Shown here piece after piece: positions 12,713 to 24,934 of a stretch of DNA of 64,000 bases. The position numbers were made by a program, and so were the translations under genes. Under the pieces are notes generated by a model. The model was not told the DNA's origin. It ran no database searches and saw nothing but the letters and a program-made list of their open reading frames with translations. The DNA is taken from positions 744,001 to 808,000 of the forward strand of contig NC_089428.1 of NCBI RefSeq assembly GCF_013426205.1, read 5' to 3'. This DNA is from Metarhizium brunneum (lineage: Eukaryota; Ascomycota; Sordariomycetes; Hypocreales; Clavicipitaceae). Position 1 is the first letter of the stretch; each line of letters begins with the position of its first letter.

Positions 12713-14061
12713 AGGATGGCAACAGCACTCCCAAGCCCAACATGTCCGCCCAGACATTTGCCCAATTTTCTCATTCGGGGCCACGACACCCTCATTCGCC
12801 CACTACTTGAGCCAGACATTTACCATTAAAATCAGCACCAATTGTACCAAACTCGGCACAGATCAACATACCAAAGAACGAGCTGCAAAACGCAAAAAGC
12901 GCACCTCAGCCGGCCGCGTTGCCAGAAAACCCATACAAGGCCCCGTTGCCCAGTCTCCGGGCTGTGTCAACTTTCGTCTCCATTGTATTGACGGCGGCGT
13001 CTGCCTGTCTGGCAGCTAACTTCGTTGCTTCACTAGTCCCTTGACAAGTTGTTCCCAGTCCAGTCGGCGTTTGTACTAGCAAGACCGACACCCTCTCCAA
13101 TCTCCTCCGGGCAACCGGATTGTTTGAAGGTGCCCGTCTTGCAGTCCCCACGGCGAACTACGAGGTTAGAATAGAATTGAAACATTGCGCCAAGATCTAT
13201 TAAAAGGGCGGCGGCTTACTTCCAGAGAAAGCAACGACGACAAATGTGCTGCTTGTTCGGAAAAAGTCCCTGTTTCTCACGGAGACTGGAACACGGCATC
13301 TTGTGTAGCCGCATCGACGTCGTCTAGGACGGCAAGCTCTCGACGCGTATAGACCGCAGGCGCTTACCAAACCACCAGGCGCGTGCTTTTGACCACCAGC
13401 CATTGGAATTCCCTTTGTTCCGACGGGGATTTCATCTCCAGACGGCACCCGTATACCCTCCAGGGCCCTTGGGGACTATGCATTCCCTTCGTTCAAGGTA
13501 TTATATTAATAGAGACAAGGGTAAACTATTTGTATTATTTTGTACTTGAATTGTTCTCATGTTTAAACATCAAGATAAACATAAAGTCAAGGCTGTGATA
13601 GGAATCCCAACCTCGGTACATTTGCGAATCGAGGCCAGACAGACTGGTGGACGACAATCGCTGAACTTCTAAACATACATGCCCATGTTACAAGCGCATG
13701 GCCTAAGTTTACATGTACCTACGAGGCGCGCAGCACGAAGCAGCAAGACAACCAATCATTTTCACCAGATGAACCGCCTACACGTCCCAATTTAGTCGTT
13801 AATACATATCATTAGATAAGTATACAAAAACTAATGCTACACCAACCTCTCCTTCCTCGCATAACTGCATCCACATTCATTAATCGGACCAAAACAACCG
13901 CAAACGCCGTCGCTGTGAGAGAGCTCGTGTCCAAAGAAGAAAAAAGAAAAGAAAACTCAGTCTACCCTAATCCAAACCAGATACCAGACGATGAGAAAAG
14001 TGACGGTTGGCACATGCACAGCGTATAGCCCATGTTCGTTGCAGACATAAAAAGGGGTGGT
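12713..14061. other. Intergenic, gene debris
   Basis: Open frames on both strands (to about 80 codons) without domains. Part is probably further decayed sequence of the ABC transporter relic; no transporter motif is clear. From 13,500 on it is A/T-rich, probably the 3' flank of the rhomboid gene. Confidence 0.35.
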
Positions 14062-15742
14062 TTAGGCGGGTTGCTTTTGAATCGTTCCAATATCGCACCA
14101 GTTGCTAACAGGCTACAAAAAAAAAAGTCAGCATGACATCATTTGGACAGGGACAGGGCGGTACAAAACTTACAAGACAACTGAGGTACTTGCACCAACC
14201 ACAGGTATGGGTACCCTTGTAAAAGTTGCTGAGCAAAACAATAAACACAATGATGACGGCAATGAGGAAGCCCGCCCGGACAAGCCACCAAGCCCACCAC
14301 AGGGGTTTTCGGCCCTTGAAGAAACCAATTGGGCTCTTGAGGAAGCCCGGCGCGGTGTCGTCGCTGACGCTGTTGACGGCCGAGTACGACGTGTTGTCGC
14401 TGCCGTCAATCCTTCTTCGGAGCGCGTTGGGCGAGTGCAAAAGACAGATGCCGAGCCCAAGGCCCATCAGGAACCCGCCAATGTGCGAAAAGTTATCCAA
14501 TCCGGGCAGCAGTCCCAACACAAAGGAAATCACAATGTCCAGAATTATGAACATCAAATCCTTGACAGGGTTTCTTCGCTCCGTCCAAGAATAGAACAGG
14601 TCCAGCAGGGTCAGAGCAATAACTCCAAACAACGAGCCAGAAGCTCCGGTGGAGGCAACGCCAGGCGCGGCAAAATTACCGCCCATGACAAATCCAAATA
14701 TACCAGCACTGAGGTAGACGAGGAAGAATCGCACCGACCCAATCGCCATTTCCATCTCCTTGGCCAACGTCATCTGCAGCAGCATGTTGAAGCCAATGTG
14801 GATAAGACCAGCATGCAGAAAGATGGGCAAAATGAAGCGGAACCACTGGTTCGGTTGAGGGCTCTGGTTGGCATTGTTGAAAGTCGGGTCGGGCACGCCG
14901 CCGAATCCACATACTTCGGAAAGAGGGCAGAACTGATCATTTCGGGTTGCGTTGGGGCACAAGAACAAGACGGGGATGCTGGAACCCTGGATTTCCTTGA
15001 CGTTGTGCATGCAGGGGACATATCGTGCGCCCATGTTGATGAGGACTTGGGTCGACGGGCCGATCATGGGATTGAACTGTGGCTTGATCATGATGGGAGA
15101 GCCAGTCAGGATGCCTAAAAAACGTCAGCACTCATTCAGCAAGACACCGGGGGGGCGGGAGGAAGCGGTCAACGCTTCCGGCATCAGCATCCTACCATTC
15201 TTCACGATCTCGCCGATAAACACTGCCACCTGCACAACCGTAAAAACATAGCACACCCAGGGAATCCTCTTTTTGTCCGATCCCAACATGCCCAATTCGC
15301 CAACACGAACATGTTTTCTCCTCTTTCGCCCTTCTCCCGCCATTCCCGCGTCTGGAGCATCGTAAATATGATCGTTCATGTCATCATTCTTGCCGGATCG
15401 GTCCTGCAATGGGATATCACCCTGGGCATGGGGTCCTACAGCCGCGCCCGCCTGGCCGTAGTAGGCCGTGTCGGGATACTGGCCTTGATGGCCATGTGGT
15501 AGAGTGCTGGTGCTGCCGGCCGCGTAGTTGTCGTCAAAAACAGAAGCAAACGGAGACTGTCCAGTTTGCTGACCATGTACGTGACTACTACTGCCATCAG
15601 CACCGTATATGGTTGGAGCTGCAGAGAGAGAATTATCGCTCTGGTAGGGCATATGTGCCTGTTGCAAGTAGGGGTCAGGCGTCGAGTGGTAGCTCGGGGG
15701 TGGACGCTGGCTGTTGTCGTAGTAGTAGGTGTTGGACGCCAT
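14062..15742 (-). CDS. Rhomboid intramembrane serine protease
   Basis: Cleaves membrane proteins within or near their transmembrane segment; probably in the secretory pathway. Exons 15742-15196, 15114-14174 and 14112-14062 (51 nt) join in phase to 512 aa. Residues 1-150 are a disordered cytosolic tail rich in Tyr, Pro and Gln. A first TM ('WVCYVFTVVQVAVFIGEIV', about 165-183) is followed by a Cys-containing luminal loop. The rhomboid core has 'HAGLIHIGFNML', the catalytic Ser in 'STGASGSLFG' and the catalytic His in 'HIGGFLMG'. The C-terminus has a final TM and the Cys-rich 'CGWCKYLSCLPVSNWCDIG' typical of fungal members. The last splice is needed to recover that conserved end. Catalytic residues are intact. 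It is longer than the Rbd2 type. Confidence 0.93.
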
Positions 15743-17982
15743 CGTGGGCGACGCAGAAGGATTGCTCTAATCTGTACTCTGGAGATTCGGCGTCGATGGC
15801 GTATCGGAGAATGCTAGGAATAGTTGAACAGTTGAAAAATCAAAGGGGCGGCGGCAGTAGCAACAGCAGAAGATGATGAATGCCCAAGCCGAGGTGGTTC
15901 AGAGACGGGCGATCAGGCAAGACGGAAAGATGAAATAAAACAAATAAAGCGATAGGGCGCTCCTGGGCCTTGGTAATAGTAGCAGTCGTGATTATTCGTG
16001 CCGTGGGAGCGATGGGGGTGGCAGATGCAAAACGACGTGTCAACGTGCTATGGTGACGGACGGTGGAAAACAAGCACTGATGTATTAAGATGGCGTTTGG
16101 GAGTGGGCTCTCAGGTCGACGACGACGCCCATGGAGTGGCTGTGTCTTACAATGTGCGGGCAGAGTACGATGTACGGAGTACTGAGTGCCTCGGTGATGG
16201 CACTGATGGGGCCCTGAATGCCCAAGTACCCCGGTTCGCAGGTACTTGCGCCTCGCACCAGTATCACTGCCCTGTGACATAATAAGGGCGGCTACGGCCA
16301 ATTAAAAGGAATTATTAGTAGGAGGGCTAATATCTAATAAGCTAATAAACATCTCTAATTAATATAAGTCACGGTTCCCCCTTTATAAGTTATAATTAGT
16401 AGCTACTAATATAAATTAAAAATGCTCTTGTTGGTAGAGAGGCCCCTGTATATTAACCCCTATACACTTCCCTGTCAGGTCACTAATGGCTAAACTTACA
16501 GGGGTTAGATTGTAGTTCATTGTGTCACCAGCGGGCCGCTCCAAGAATAAGTTGCGCAGCCCCAGACAACAGCAACTGAACTGGACAGGCTCGAAAAAAT
16601 ATTAGGAGCAGGGAGCAGCCAAAATTAAGTCTACTCAGGGCGCGAAAAAAAAGGAGAAAAAAATTACGGCTGCTATAATCAAGACTCAATCTTCGAAAAA
16701 TGCCGTGGTTGGTCCACTCCGCAGCGGCAACGCCAAACGAAGCACCAGAGCGTCAAGCCGTCGTGAACAGACTTCGCAAACCGACCTGATTCGCCGACGC
16801 AAATTGCGGCGGTTCTTCAAGGCCGCGCGCGTTGTCTCAGGGTCTGCTAGCTACGGCCATTCGAAATCCGTGCCGTTGTCCAAGCAGAGATGCCGGCAAC
16901 TGGGTCCAACGGCATGGAATGATGAACAGAGTCAAAAATATACCATGCCCAAGTGTGTCGGCGGGCGAAAATGCCAGCAGACCAAACGACCCAGCCTCGC
17001 CCCTCTGGCGCACCGTGGCATTGATCCCATCTTCGCATTCCTTCTTGGCGCAGATCCCGTGTTTTGTCATGGCCAGGGGCAAAGCTGCTCGCTGATCAAA
17101 CGAGTACACGGCCAAAGCTGACAAGGATCGACCGTCAGTCTTTGTAACGAGGCTTTCCATTCCGTCATTGTACTCCGTACGGTGGCGTTGAGCAAAAAAA
17201 AGGCCCTTTTAGCCTCTGGTGTTGTATGTCTTATGCCGTGTGCAAGAGCAGCAACCTCTTGAACCCCCTTTGCAGTCATCAAGCACTGTCTGCTCCAAAT
17301 TGGCATTTGTTTCAATTCGTCCACGGGCTGTCGCTCTCGATACCTGGGCCCTCACACATCTGGCCATGCCCGCAGGCAACTCACGCCTACAAAACTTGGC
17401 ATTTTCCCCTCTTGCCATCGTCATCCGTCGTCGAGGATAGCAAAACAGCTCAGCCAGCTCCAGCTCGTAAGCAACGTGGACGCCACGCAGTGTTACTAAC
17501 TTTGGAAACAGGATTCATGGCTGTGCACTTCGCCCAAGCCCCCGCGGCCGAACCACTCCACCACACACAACATGCCGAGTACCAAGCCAACCAAGCCTTG
17601 AAGCCATCTTCACTGTGGGTATGCGTTGTCCATCATCCCGATGAAGCGCCAGCCCGAGATACCATATCCATAACCTGCGCGCCTGGTGGCCAGCAACAGA
17701 GCTGGAAAACCATAAAGGCACATGCACGGCACCTAATCTTAGAACCTCCCAGCCTTCGTCCCATGTCGTCATTGACACCATCCAAGCCTCGTCCCAGCCA
17801 TGCAACAACAAAACCCCGTTATTTCCATTGTCCATATGGCTCATTAGAGTTCAATCTATCTGTACAAGGTGATGATACAAGGGCACAGCAATCTTCCTCG
17901 TCCGACCCCGTACTGGTGCCCAATTTCCATATTCGCACACAATCTCGAGGGGGTCACATGTTTTCGTCTACAAACCCGCCCA
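15743..17982. other. Intergenic, no gene supported
   Basis: Contains the rhomboid promoter side, an ACTCCGTA-type motif at about 16172, an A/T-rich island at 16290-16470 and another motif (TACTCCGTAC) at 17171-17180. The frames at 16705-17121 and 17226-18086 on the plus strand lack domains; the second runs antisense into the next gene. Confidence 0.4.
16290..16470. other. A/T-rich, TpA-rich island
   Basis: A short block much richer in A/T than its surroundings and dense in TpA steps (CTAATA, TTATAAT, ATTAATATAA). That is the dinucleotide pattern left by repeat-induced point mutation of a repeated element. No open reading frame or terminal repeat could be defined, so identity as a transposon remnant is an inference. 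Confidence 0.4.
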
Positions 17983-18540
17983 TCACTTCTTTTCCGACTT
18001 GTTGCTTGCTGTGGCGTCCTCTTCTTTCTTGGCCGCCTTCTTCCCATAGTTCCCATTCCATACATCCGCAATCTGTTCAAAGATAATCCCGCTCAGCCCC
18101 TTGCCCTCTTCCATGCTCTGCCGATGCTCCTCCGCACGCTTCTCCTGCCAGTCCTCCGACTCGCCTCCCATCCAGATATCCTTCACCATGCCAGCAGTCT
18201 TGTTCTTCTCTTGCATTTGTCGTTGTTTCTCTGCGGCCTCCTTCTCTTTCTGCTCCCTCAGGAGGAGCTGTGTTTTCCTCGCGCCCTCTGGCAGGCTGTT
18301 GTCAAAGACGTTGCCGACTCGGTTGCCGAATCGTCCATATATCGACTGGCCGGTGTATTCGTATGCGAGCTGGTTGGTGGCGAGGGAAAACGTTCCTGCC
18401 AGCACGAAGAACCGTATGTCCATCTTCCTTGGCGGTAAGAGCATGACCAGCGGTGTGATGATGGCTCCCGCAAGAGCGATATTGTGGATGATGGGGCTTC
18501 GGGGTGGCAGAGCCGGCTCCGTTGGCCGCTCTTGCGACAT
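17983..18540 (-). CDS. Small two-TM membrane protein ('rhomboid family membrane protein' type)
   Basis: A 185-aa intact single-exon frame starting at 'MSQERPTEPALPP'. An in-frame ATG 30 codons upstream also exists but adds an unlikely leader. Two hydrophobic segments lie at about 20-36 ('IALAGAIITPLVMLLP') and 41-55, followed by 'NQLAYEYTGQSIYGRFGNRV', a segment I recall as conserved among short fungal proteins catalogued under this name. A charged coiled coil (about 88-110, 'REQKEKEAAEKQRQMQEKNK') and a Lys-rich tail follow. It has no GxSG serine or catalytic His, so despite the family label there is no evidence of protease activity. It is 2.2 kb from the true rhomboid gene. Function unknown; mitochondrial or ER membrane are both possible. 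Confidence 0.7.
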   Translation of the reverse strand: MSQERPTEPALPPRSPIIHNIALAGAIITPLVMLLPPRKMDIRFFVLAGTFSLATNQLAYEYTGQSIYGRFGNRVGNVFDNSLPEGARKTQLLLREQKEKEAAEKQRQMQEKNKTAGMVKDIWMGGESEDWQEKRAEEHRQSMEEGKGLSGIIFEQIADVWNGNYGKKAAKKEEDATASNKSEKK

Positions 18541-21500
18541 GACGGCGGTGTTGTGACCGTGCCGATCGGAATCAGTATCGTAGTGTTTGGTGCCGCAGAT
18601 ATCCGCTGCCACTTCAAACGCTGACTTCAATCACTGCGTTGGAGGGATGTCATCACGTCGTCAGGTGCGGACGCTCAAGGTTGTTGTGAAGCAACCAAGC
18701 CCTCATTGATCGAAACAGATTTTTTATGGGCCTCAAGGCCTTGATATTTGTAGTGGCACCTGGCTCCACGGTTTTTTTTTTTTTTTTTTTTTTCTCTTTT
18801 CGCTAACAGCCTTCGCCAACTTGCAGATGACATGTCAGGACTTTTAAAGAATACGGAGAGAATAATAGGGGACGTGATTGGTGCTTGTTCAACGTCTGCC
18901 ACATGGCGGTGACAAACCGACAGTGGTTCACGGAGAAATACTGCACCCCAATCTGAGATAGGATGCATAAAGTAGCTGCTGTGTAGGAAGTGCCTTGGCA
19001 CGGAGTGACTACTACAACGCAATGGGTTGTATATCGTACTTAGCTACATATATCGCATAGCACACAGCGCAGCAATCGCCCGCATCACTAGGCCTCTGGA
19101 TTTCTGTATGTCATCCTTCCTGCCAGCTCGCTTCCAAGGCTGCCGAGGAGCTGCAGGTCCGACCGCAAACTTAAAGGTAAATTGGTGGGCGCCAAGGACG
19201 ACCGATGGATCCAACTTGTCGCTCAAAATGCTCTCTCTTGGACCATCCGCTGTTGGTCCCGTTGAATGACACCCACGGGTACATCAAGATCAAGCTCCAG
19301 ATGCTACCGCTCTCCACAAAAATCGGCGACAGCACGATTACGGCCGCCGATGTCAGGCTTGTCCACATGAGCGTTGTTCTCGATGCGAATCAAGCCAAGC
19401 CTCGAAGCTTCGCTTCCATGGAAGAGCCACCCGAGCTTTATTGGACCACTAGACCCTCAAACCCACGGTTCGGCTGGTACTAGTATCCAACGACTTACAT
19501 ACGCATGATGGTCTCGGTAGTTTGATGATAGTAGTATCTGGCAATCCGCTTGGCCTTTCGGGGTAAAGTCTAGCGGTCCGACGCCGATGAGCAGTTGATC
19601 CGATCAGCCGTACCAGACTGTTGCAAGACGTTATACTACATTGTATGTCTCTCCATAGCCAAGTAGCATGCTCCGTACGCTAGTGAAAACGTCTATCCCA
19701 CCGACCAGTTGATGCAACAAGAGACACAGGCGTGTCATGGCAGCGCAAGGAGAATCGGGCCAGCTCTGAAAGAAGACCAGGCTGGCCGCAAGACACCTCA
19801 AGTCCATAGCCAGTGGTTGAGAAGCGGTTTGATGTCCGGAAGTACGGGGTAGTGGCCAACTATCTGACACGACCTGCAGCATCGCCTTGTTCCACTCATG
19901 AGGCTGCAGTTGATATGTACGATGGGAGTGCAATATGCGAGGCCCAGTAATTCGGGCGCATTGGGTGCCTGCATATGGCTCCCTCTCCCGACGGAATCCT
20001 AGTCTTCTCTCTATCCTCTCTCTCCATGTGTGTGAGTGGTGGACTGGCAAACTGGGTCCAACAGTCCGGAATCTATGCCTGCAGCGTTGGACACAAACTT
20101 TACAGTCCCTGTCTGAAGGCCCCTGTCACACAGAAATGGGTCATTCCGCTCGGTCTCAGGGACGATTACATCGGGACAAGCCTATAACCTGACTCGAGTA
20201 CATAATACTACTCCGTATTGTGCACTTAGTTCCTCCATCATCTTGTTGAGTAATGATGAGGGACCACTAGTGTTGAGCAGGCTTGTCGGCATTTGCCAGG
20301 TCGGGCTTTGGCCTTGTTGGCTCCAGGACTGAGCCGAATGGCTAAAAGATGCATACTCTCCCTGTGCTGCATCTGGTTGAGACACTCGCAGGCATCAACA
20401 TTGGTGGTGCACAAGATGCACCGGGCTCCTGTGATGCGCGTCTTCTGTCACATTTCTCCTTCGTTTGCTCGGTGGCCAGGGCGGGAAGGACCTCGTCTAG
20501 CCGCACAAGAAAACTGGACGGAGTACCCCGTAGAAAGGGAGCATGCCCCAATGTATGCCGTGAGGGTGATCGAGTATTCGTCGAGATCCGATGACCCAGG
20601 ACGGGGAAATCTCCTTGCACACATGTATGGAGTATTCTGCCGATTCCTCAGGCCAGGGTTGACTTATCCGCAAACTTATTGTGGTGTGGCCAAGACCGTC
20701 TTGGTTCGACGGGTGCAGATCAAACCCTCGCAGCTTTGGCAGGGTGGCCGGATAGAGTGACGTTGACAAGGTTCTAAAGTTGGGTGTTGAGTGGCAGACA
20801 ATAGTGTCGTCCAGGTCCAAGCCTGTAGACGAGGGCGTGAATGCCGAGGATCCCGCCTGGCTCCAAGTACTTAAGTCTAAGTACTTTAGCCTCGCAAATC
20901 CCCAGTGCTGGCTCCTAGTGGGGTCAGGCCATTCAAGCTCTACAACCCTGAGCCAAGTTTTGGTACTTGGCCTGTATGTACGCACATGAGGGCACATTGA
21001 TGCACCATCAGATGCAGAGTCGCACTCCGTAATTCGGAGCATCCTGTCGCAAATTGATTGAATGTGGCAAAGTCAGTGGTATTGCGGAGTACATTGCCAG
21101 GCAGCCAAGACTTGAACATTGTGAGTGAGCGAGTGATGAATTCGTAGTCCCTCCAGTGCCAGCTGCCCCCAGCTCCTTGCACGCGCTTGCACGCTCAACG
21201 GCAGCCTGAGGTTCCCTGGCTCCGTGGCTCCTGCTGCATTGACCCGACGTCCATCGTCCGATCTGTGGTCGTACCTTCCGCTAATGCTGCTCCATTGACG
21301 ACTTGCAGTGCCCAAAACGAGCCCCAGTTCAAATGGCGCCTTCCTCGTCCAACTGGCTCGAGCGCCCCACCTCAGCTTCTCTTGGCCCAAGTGTCAGTCT
21401 TCGGTCTTTTACGCTCAGGATGGAGTGCCGAGCACCATACAGGCAATCCATATTATTGCTCGTTTACTAAATACTCCATGTCTGCAGACATTTGGATCTT

Positions 21501-22400
21501 CGCATCTCCAATCCCCAAATCCCCCAGTTCCCCCTTATGCACGCCGCCGATGCACGTCGACCTTTGCCTCCTTCGCCATCAATCTCGCTACTCCACCGCT
21601 GCCGTAGCATTCCGCTGTTGCATCTTCTGTACCGAGTGCTATCGCTTGAGCTAACAGGGCCTCCTACCGACATATGTACTCCGTACAATTCGGCAGTTCT
21701 CAAGCTTGGACATCCATCCCCACAGATACTCGAAGCAGGCCGAGATTCTTGCAACGCTGACGATTCTTCCTGCTTTTGGCATCTACTAGCTGTTTTGTTT
21801 TTTTAAACTTTTTTTTTTCTTTTTCTTTGGCAGTTTTTCTTTTGAGGCTTTCGCTCGGGGTCTGTGGCCTATGATATCGTCCATCTCCGTCATAAACCGA
21901 CCAGACGTATGACACCACCGCGTCCTTGTCGTCGAACAAGGCGGTGCTCGAGCTGAGGCCTGCTCCTCTCTTGTGCTGGCACCATGGTACATTGCCTCGC
22001 CTTGTTCTAGTACTTATTTCTCTTGCGTTTTCCCACTGCCGCCATATAACCAGTCTGGCGTTCTTGCGGTCTAGCTCTGGCGACATCATTGGCCTTTGTC
22101 CCAGTTTCCTGGTCTACAGCTTGCCGTCGGCAGATTAATCTGCTAAGCCAAAGCCATTGGCCATACTCAACGCTTGCCTCTTCGTGTTGTCAGAGGCGGC
22201 CGCTCGGTCTCTGTGGCTGACGGTATAATACATGGGCGCTGCTCCTCGTGAATCGTCATATATATTTGCTTGGCCCGCCCCAGTATACTTCGCGTCATTT
22301 ATCAACTCCATTGCTTCTCCTCAACCCGACGTTGAGCAGGACCTCGGCCGGTCAGGGGCTCAAGTCTCAAGAAACGCAATCCGCAACACGCTGACGCATC
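18541..22400. other. Gene-poor region upstream of the Zn2Cys6 gene
   Basis: 3.9 kb with no intact gene I can support. A T-run lies at about 18771-18793. ACTCCGTA-like motifs occur near 19671, 20209, 20509, 21022 and 21677, the densest cluster in the window. A possible decayed LRR-like protein is listed separately. The last 700 bases are the probable promoter and leader of the regulator at 22401. Confidence 0.4.
20500..21160 (-). pseudogene. Possible decayed LRR/F-box-like protein
   Basis: Minus-strand frames contain 'MFKSWLPGNVLRNTTDFATFNQFATGCSELRSATLHL' (split here as two blocks, residues from about 21120 to 21010) and, in another frame, 'WLRVVELEWPDP', 'FARLKYLDLSTW' and 'LPKLRGFDLHP'. 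The last three have the LxxLxL spacing of leucine-rich strands seen in fungal F-box proteins. The frame change near 21,010 is not explained by a clear intron. Weak call; it may be chance. Confidence 0.22.
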
Positions 22401-24497
22401 ATGTCGTCTTCGCCAGAGTCACAACTAATAAGGCCTATCAGTTCGCCGTCGATACCATGCACTTCCTCCACCGTCTTTCCCAGCAGCTCCACGTCCAAGG
22501 ATGGGGCTCACGTTGGCCCTGATGGCCAGCCTGTGAAGCGTGGACGGCGAAGTAATCCGAAGGTCAAGACGGGCTGCTCAAACTGCAAGTGAGTGACCAC
22601 CCTCCTCGCTGAGACTGCCTCACGCAAGCCCTGCTCAATCACGCTAACCGTTGCCCACAGACAAAGACGCATCAAGTGCGATGAGCTACGGCCAGCCTGC
22701 ACTCAATGCGTGAGAAGCAATAAGGTCTGCACGGGCTATCCCCCACCACCACGGAGCGCCAGGCCACTTGCGGATATCAGGATTGCACCCAAACCTATGT
22801 TGGCGATTCGGTCACAGGTGGCATCTGGAATTGCCTCTTCCAGCATTGTCAAACCAACAGTCCTACCACCGCGCCGAGCTAATCGGCGCAAACGCCAATC
22901 AGTCGTCACACAGCATACCCTTTTGGCTGCCGCAGCTCCGCTTACGTTGCACCAGCCTTCCAATACCTTGGGATTTCAGCAAGTTGAAGGCTTGTATTTC
23001 GAACTCTTCCGCGTCCAAACCTCGTCCGAGCTATCGGGATACTTCAATTCCAACTTCTGGGCTCAGCGGGTTCTGCAGGAGTGCCATGCCGAGTCAGCCA
23101 TCCGCCACTCAGTCGTTGCTCTCGGTGCTCTGTATAAAACTTTGGAGCAATCCCACTACATTCCGATAATCAGTCCAGACAAAAAGGAGATGCTTCAAGG
23201 GACCCTGGAGTCACATTGGCAAGTTGCCGTTAATCAGTACTCTGATGCAATGAATTCAATGATGCTTCTCCATGGACAGAGCTTACGGTCTTTTAGAACC
23301 CGACTCATGGCTAGTATTCTCTTGGCATGCTTCGATTCTTTCATTGGGGACCACAAGCAGGCCATTATTCAAATTCAGACAGGTCTTAGCCTTCTCGAAC
23401 AACTCAAAACCCTTTATCCCAACCACCGTACACCTGGTCCGGAAGGGTACATCGAAGATGATTTGCTCAATATTTTCACCCGGTTAGCGATACAAGCCAA
23501 ATCATACGACATGGCATTCCACTTTCCTCAACCATATGTCATACGTCTAACTCCACAACAACAATCCCGTGGGTCATCTCCCGTTTCTTCAGATATTGGG
23601 TCGCCCGGATCGCCGCCTAGTATAATTGTTCCACCCCGGTTCGAGTCGTTGCTGGACGCCCGCCTAGCTTCGGATAAGCTGTGCGAGAGGTTGCTCAAAT
23701 TTATCGAACGACTTCAAATCGCCAAAAACAACAAGAGTAACGTGCTACCAGAATCATGGAGGCAATATGGCATAGACCTGAAGAGTGAGCTGGACTCTTG
23801 GGCGGTCGCGTTCGAGCACATATTTCAGTCTCGCTTCGATCCACGCGTCAGCCTCATTGAGAAAGCAGGAATATCCGCCCTGAAAATGTTTCAGATCAAC
23901 AGCAATGTTCTATTCTTGATGATGTTTTGCGATACGGAAGTGAAATTCGATGCTTTTTTGCCACATTTCAAGGCCATTGTCGATCTTGGCTGGGAGGTGG
24001 TCAGCGCAGAAGAGTGCAGGGCTGCCGTGGAGGGAAAAGTGAAAACCGAAGACGACCAGAACCAGTACGCAAACACCAAGGGCGCATTCAGAGCCGGCAA
24101 GCTGAATACGCCTCACATCAAGCCCAGCTTTTCCGCAGATCTCGGTATCGTACCGCCCCTCTTTGTCGTGGCAACCAAGTGCCGCGAACCCAGGCTCCGA
24201 CGTCAAGCTATTCAGTTGTTGCGCAGCAGTGCGAGGAGAGAGGGCATGTGGGACAGTGAGTTGGCAGCTAATATTGGCCTTTGGGTCATGCAAATCGAAG
24301 AATCCTACGGCGATCTCTCAATGGGGTGGGATGAATCGGTGCTGCCGTTGGAGCCGATTCCGGAAGAAAAGAGAGTCATGGTGAAGTCTGCTGACTTTGA
24401 TCTTCGAGCTCGATTCGCCGAGCTTAGGGTGGGCACGCGAGCAGTGCATGAGGGATCCCATGACGACAGGGTACGAACTACCAGAATTATGTGGTAG
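22401..24497 (+). CDS. Zn2Cys6 (C6) transcription factor
   Basis: Nuclear DNA-binding regulator of unknown target. Exons 22401-22588 and 22661-24497 join in phase (TGC AA|A CAA) to 674 aa. The zinc cluster is split by the intron: 'CSNCK' on exon 1 and 'QRRIKCDELRPACTQCVRSNKVC' (two blocks) on exon 2. This gives the exact C-x2-C-x6-C-x6-C-x2-C-x6-C spacing at about residues 59-86, preceded by a basic 'RRSNPKVKTG'. The rest resembles the fungal-specific regulatory region of this class ('VEGLYFELFRVQTSSELSGYF', 'ALGALYKTLEQ', 'LLACFDSFIGD'). An intron at this place in the cluster is common in the family. The start fits because the exon 1 frame runs uninterrupted into the basic region. No neighbouring biosynthetic genes hint at a target. 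Confidence 0.92.
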
Positions 24498-24934
24498 CCT
24501 TTCCACCTCGGTTTGGTGGCTTTTGGGGGGGAATAGTGCGTTGGACTCGAGGCGTTGTTTGGATGGAAAAAGTGTACGTTGAGAATTCAAGATATCCCAG
24601 GATTTTAACGGGTGGTTATTTCAAAAGTCAAGTAGACCATTTTTCTACTGGCGCTGTACGTGGAGTAGACAGTGCTCCGGCCCAGTCGTAGTGTTACAAT
24701 TGAAATTTGATGTTATATATTGCCAATGATACATTCTCCTTGCCAGCAGAAGCAGATTCCAGTATCTATCCGTTTTTGTGCACCGGATTCAAACTTGTCC
24801 GGAATCAATGAACATGAATCAGCATTTTCCGCAATATCAGTGCGGTCCCAAACAATTCCAGCAAACCCCATGTCGTAAATAGCCCCAACACCAAGGATCA
24901 AAAAAACTAAATATAAAAAATAAAAAATAATTCA
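24498..24934. other. Convergent 3' intergenic region
   Basis: Between the ends of the regulator and Dsc1. A/T-rich near 24,900 (TAAAAAATAA runs), consistent with polyadenylation signals on both strands. No gene seen. Confidence 0.5.

Noticed and set aside
14102..15118. 338-codon plus-strand frame over the rhomboid gene
   Set aside because: Antisense shadow of the rhomboid second exon; composition is charged and patternless and it crosses splice sites of the real gene.
17226..18086. 286-codon plus-strand frame
   Set aside because: No domain, low-complexity Ser/Pro/His composition, and its end runs antisense into the gene at 17983-18540.
20254..20335. Third C/D-box snoRNA candidate (ATGATGA ... 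CTGA, plus strand)
   Set aside because: The boxes are present but there is no terminal stem, no internal conservation and no paralogue; expected by chance at this window size.
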